A stretch of 59,748 bases of DNA from positions 1 through 59,748 of the forward strand of contig DATLGO010000110.1 in NCBI GenBank assembly GCA_035540375.1. The letters run 5' to 3'. The notes under the pieces were generated by a model that ran no database searches, was not told the origin of the DNA, and saw only the letters and a program-made list of their open reading frames with translations. The translations under genes and the position numbers were made by a program. Below are positions 59,323 to 59,748 of the stretch, in pieces (within the stretch, counting starts at the first letter, position 1; every line of letters starts with the position of its first letter). The DNA comes from Candidatus Thermoplasmatota archaeon (GTDB taxonomy: Archaea > Thermoplasmatota > SW-10-69-26 > JACQPN01 > JAJPHT01).

Positions 59323-59748
59323 CGCCGGCCGCCTCGTCATGGGTTCGGCGGCCTTCGTCGCCCTCGTCGCGATCGAGGTCCTGACCCCGGGGTGGTTCTT
59401 CGCGGCCGAGGTCGCCGCTTCCGAAGAAGACCTCGGGCACCTCGCGGCGCACGAAGACGCCGACACGCTCTGCCCGCGCTTCGACGCGCCCGGCCACCGC
59501 AAGTACGCGCTCACGGCCGAGCAGATCCTCTGGGAGGTCGAGCCCGGGAACGTGATTCCCGTTTGGGCCTGGAACGGCTCCATCCCGGGGCCGACGCTCT
59601 GCGCGCGCGTCGGGGACACGGTCGAGGTGAAGATCACGAACCGGCTTCCCACGATCATCTCGTTCCACACGCACGGCCTCCGCTTCGAGCCTCTCTCGGA
59701 CGGCACGTTCCACACGGGCTCCTACGCGGTGCCCGGCGGGACCTACAC
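59315..59748 (+). CDS. Multicopper oxidase, partial (runs off window)
   Basis: 144 residues seen; the ATG lies 8 nt inside the previous gene. Signal helix LVMGSAAFVALVAIEVLTPG, then cupredoxin start EVEPGNVIPVWAWNGSIPGP, TLCARVGDTVEVKITNRLP and the first copper motif SFHTHGLRFEPLSDG, which the upstream paralogue lacks. The rest is beyond the window. Two-domain or nitrite-reductase-like forms are both possible. Confidence 0.85.
   Translation, partial: MSDAGRLVMGSAAFVALVAIEVLTPGWFFAAEVAASEEDLGHLAAHEDADTLCPRFDAPGHRKYALTAEQILWEVEPGNVIPVWAWNGSIPGPTLCARVGDTVEVKITNRLPTIISFHTHGLRFEPLSDGTFHTGSYAVPGGTY

Overview
The window is very GC-rich archaeal DNA, most plausibly from the Thermoplasmatota. The archaeal assignment is firm. 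It rests on an aIF1A - RIO1 kinase - KH/Dim2 operon, deoxyhypusine synthase, an archaeal uL11, an archaellin, a JAMM protease, an inositol-monophosphatase/NAD-kinase pair and TATA-type promoters. The phylum is inference from overall character: leaderless transcripts, many lipoproteins, small one-finger C2H2 proteins and multicopper oxidases. Operon-leading genes repeatedly have an AT-rich box centred 24-30 nt upstream of the start codon, so they are probably leaderless. Genes inside operons use Shine-Dalgarno-like sites and ATGA, GTGA, TTGA or CTGA overlaps. Three genes appear to start with CTG.

Layout. 1-4.2 kb is a surface-protein region. It has a decaying tandem family of small lipoproteins, a truncated copy of a membrane gene that is intact at 4.2-5.0 kb, and a large secreted metalloprotease whose signal peptide is separated from the mature frame by an 11.5-unit TG dinucleotide tract. 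4.2-12.3 kb (minus strand) is a MoxR/DUF58-type operon with a giant Ig/solenoid membrane protein. 12.5-20.8 kb holds the methylmalonyl-CoA mutase catalytic subunit, a CocE/X-Pro hydrolase lipoprotein, small zinc proteins, an alpha/beta hydrolase and a His-rich beta-helix protein. 20.8-26.7 kb has small zinc-ribbon proteins, an M3-like peptidase, the MgtE Mg2+ channel and the aIF1A operon. 26.8-31.3 kb has two secreted proteins, uL11 with a structured leader, and a run of hairpins.

31.3-37.6 kb has a 28-codon basic ORF, a HEAT-repeat protein, IMPase and NAD kinase, an HNH protein, a JAMM protease, a PspC protein, a YkgJ-type cysteine cluster protein, an acetyltransferase and a lone archaellin. 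37.6-45.3 kb has a PP-loop ATPase, a frameshifted glutamine amidotransferase, a repeat-rich intergenic region, a DUF1611/PLP-enzyme pair, a lipoprotein, deoxyhypusine synthase and a membrane protein. 45.4-53.7 kb has a Cas4-like nuclease with an inserted hydrophobic hairpin, a BNR-repeat lipoprotein, a second repeat-rich region, an SDR enzyme, a CPA2 antiporter, two C2H2 proteins, a CBS protein and YjbQ. 53.7 kb to the end has a Kelch lipoprotein, a POT-like transporter with an extracytoplasmic tail, small charged proteins, a methyltransferase and two overlapping multicopper oxidases, the second cut by the window edge.

No rRNA, confident tRNA, CRISPR array or insertion sequence was recognised. 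The most unusual signals are: the dinucleotide tract that looks like a phase-variation switch; a three-copy intergenic family built from perfect hairpins, with a compensated base-pair change between two copies; the CTG starts; and several very short but promoter-supported genes.
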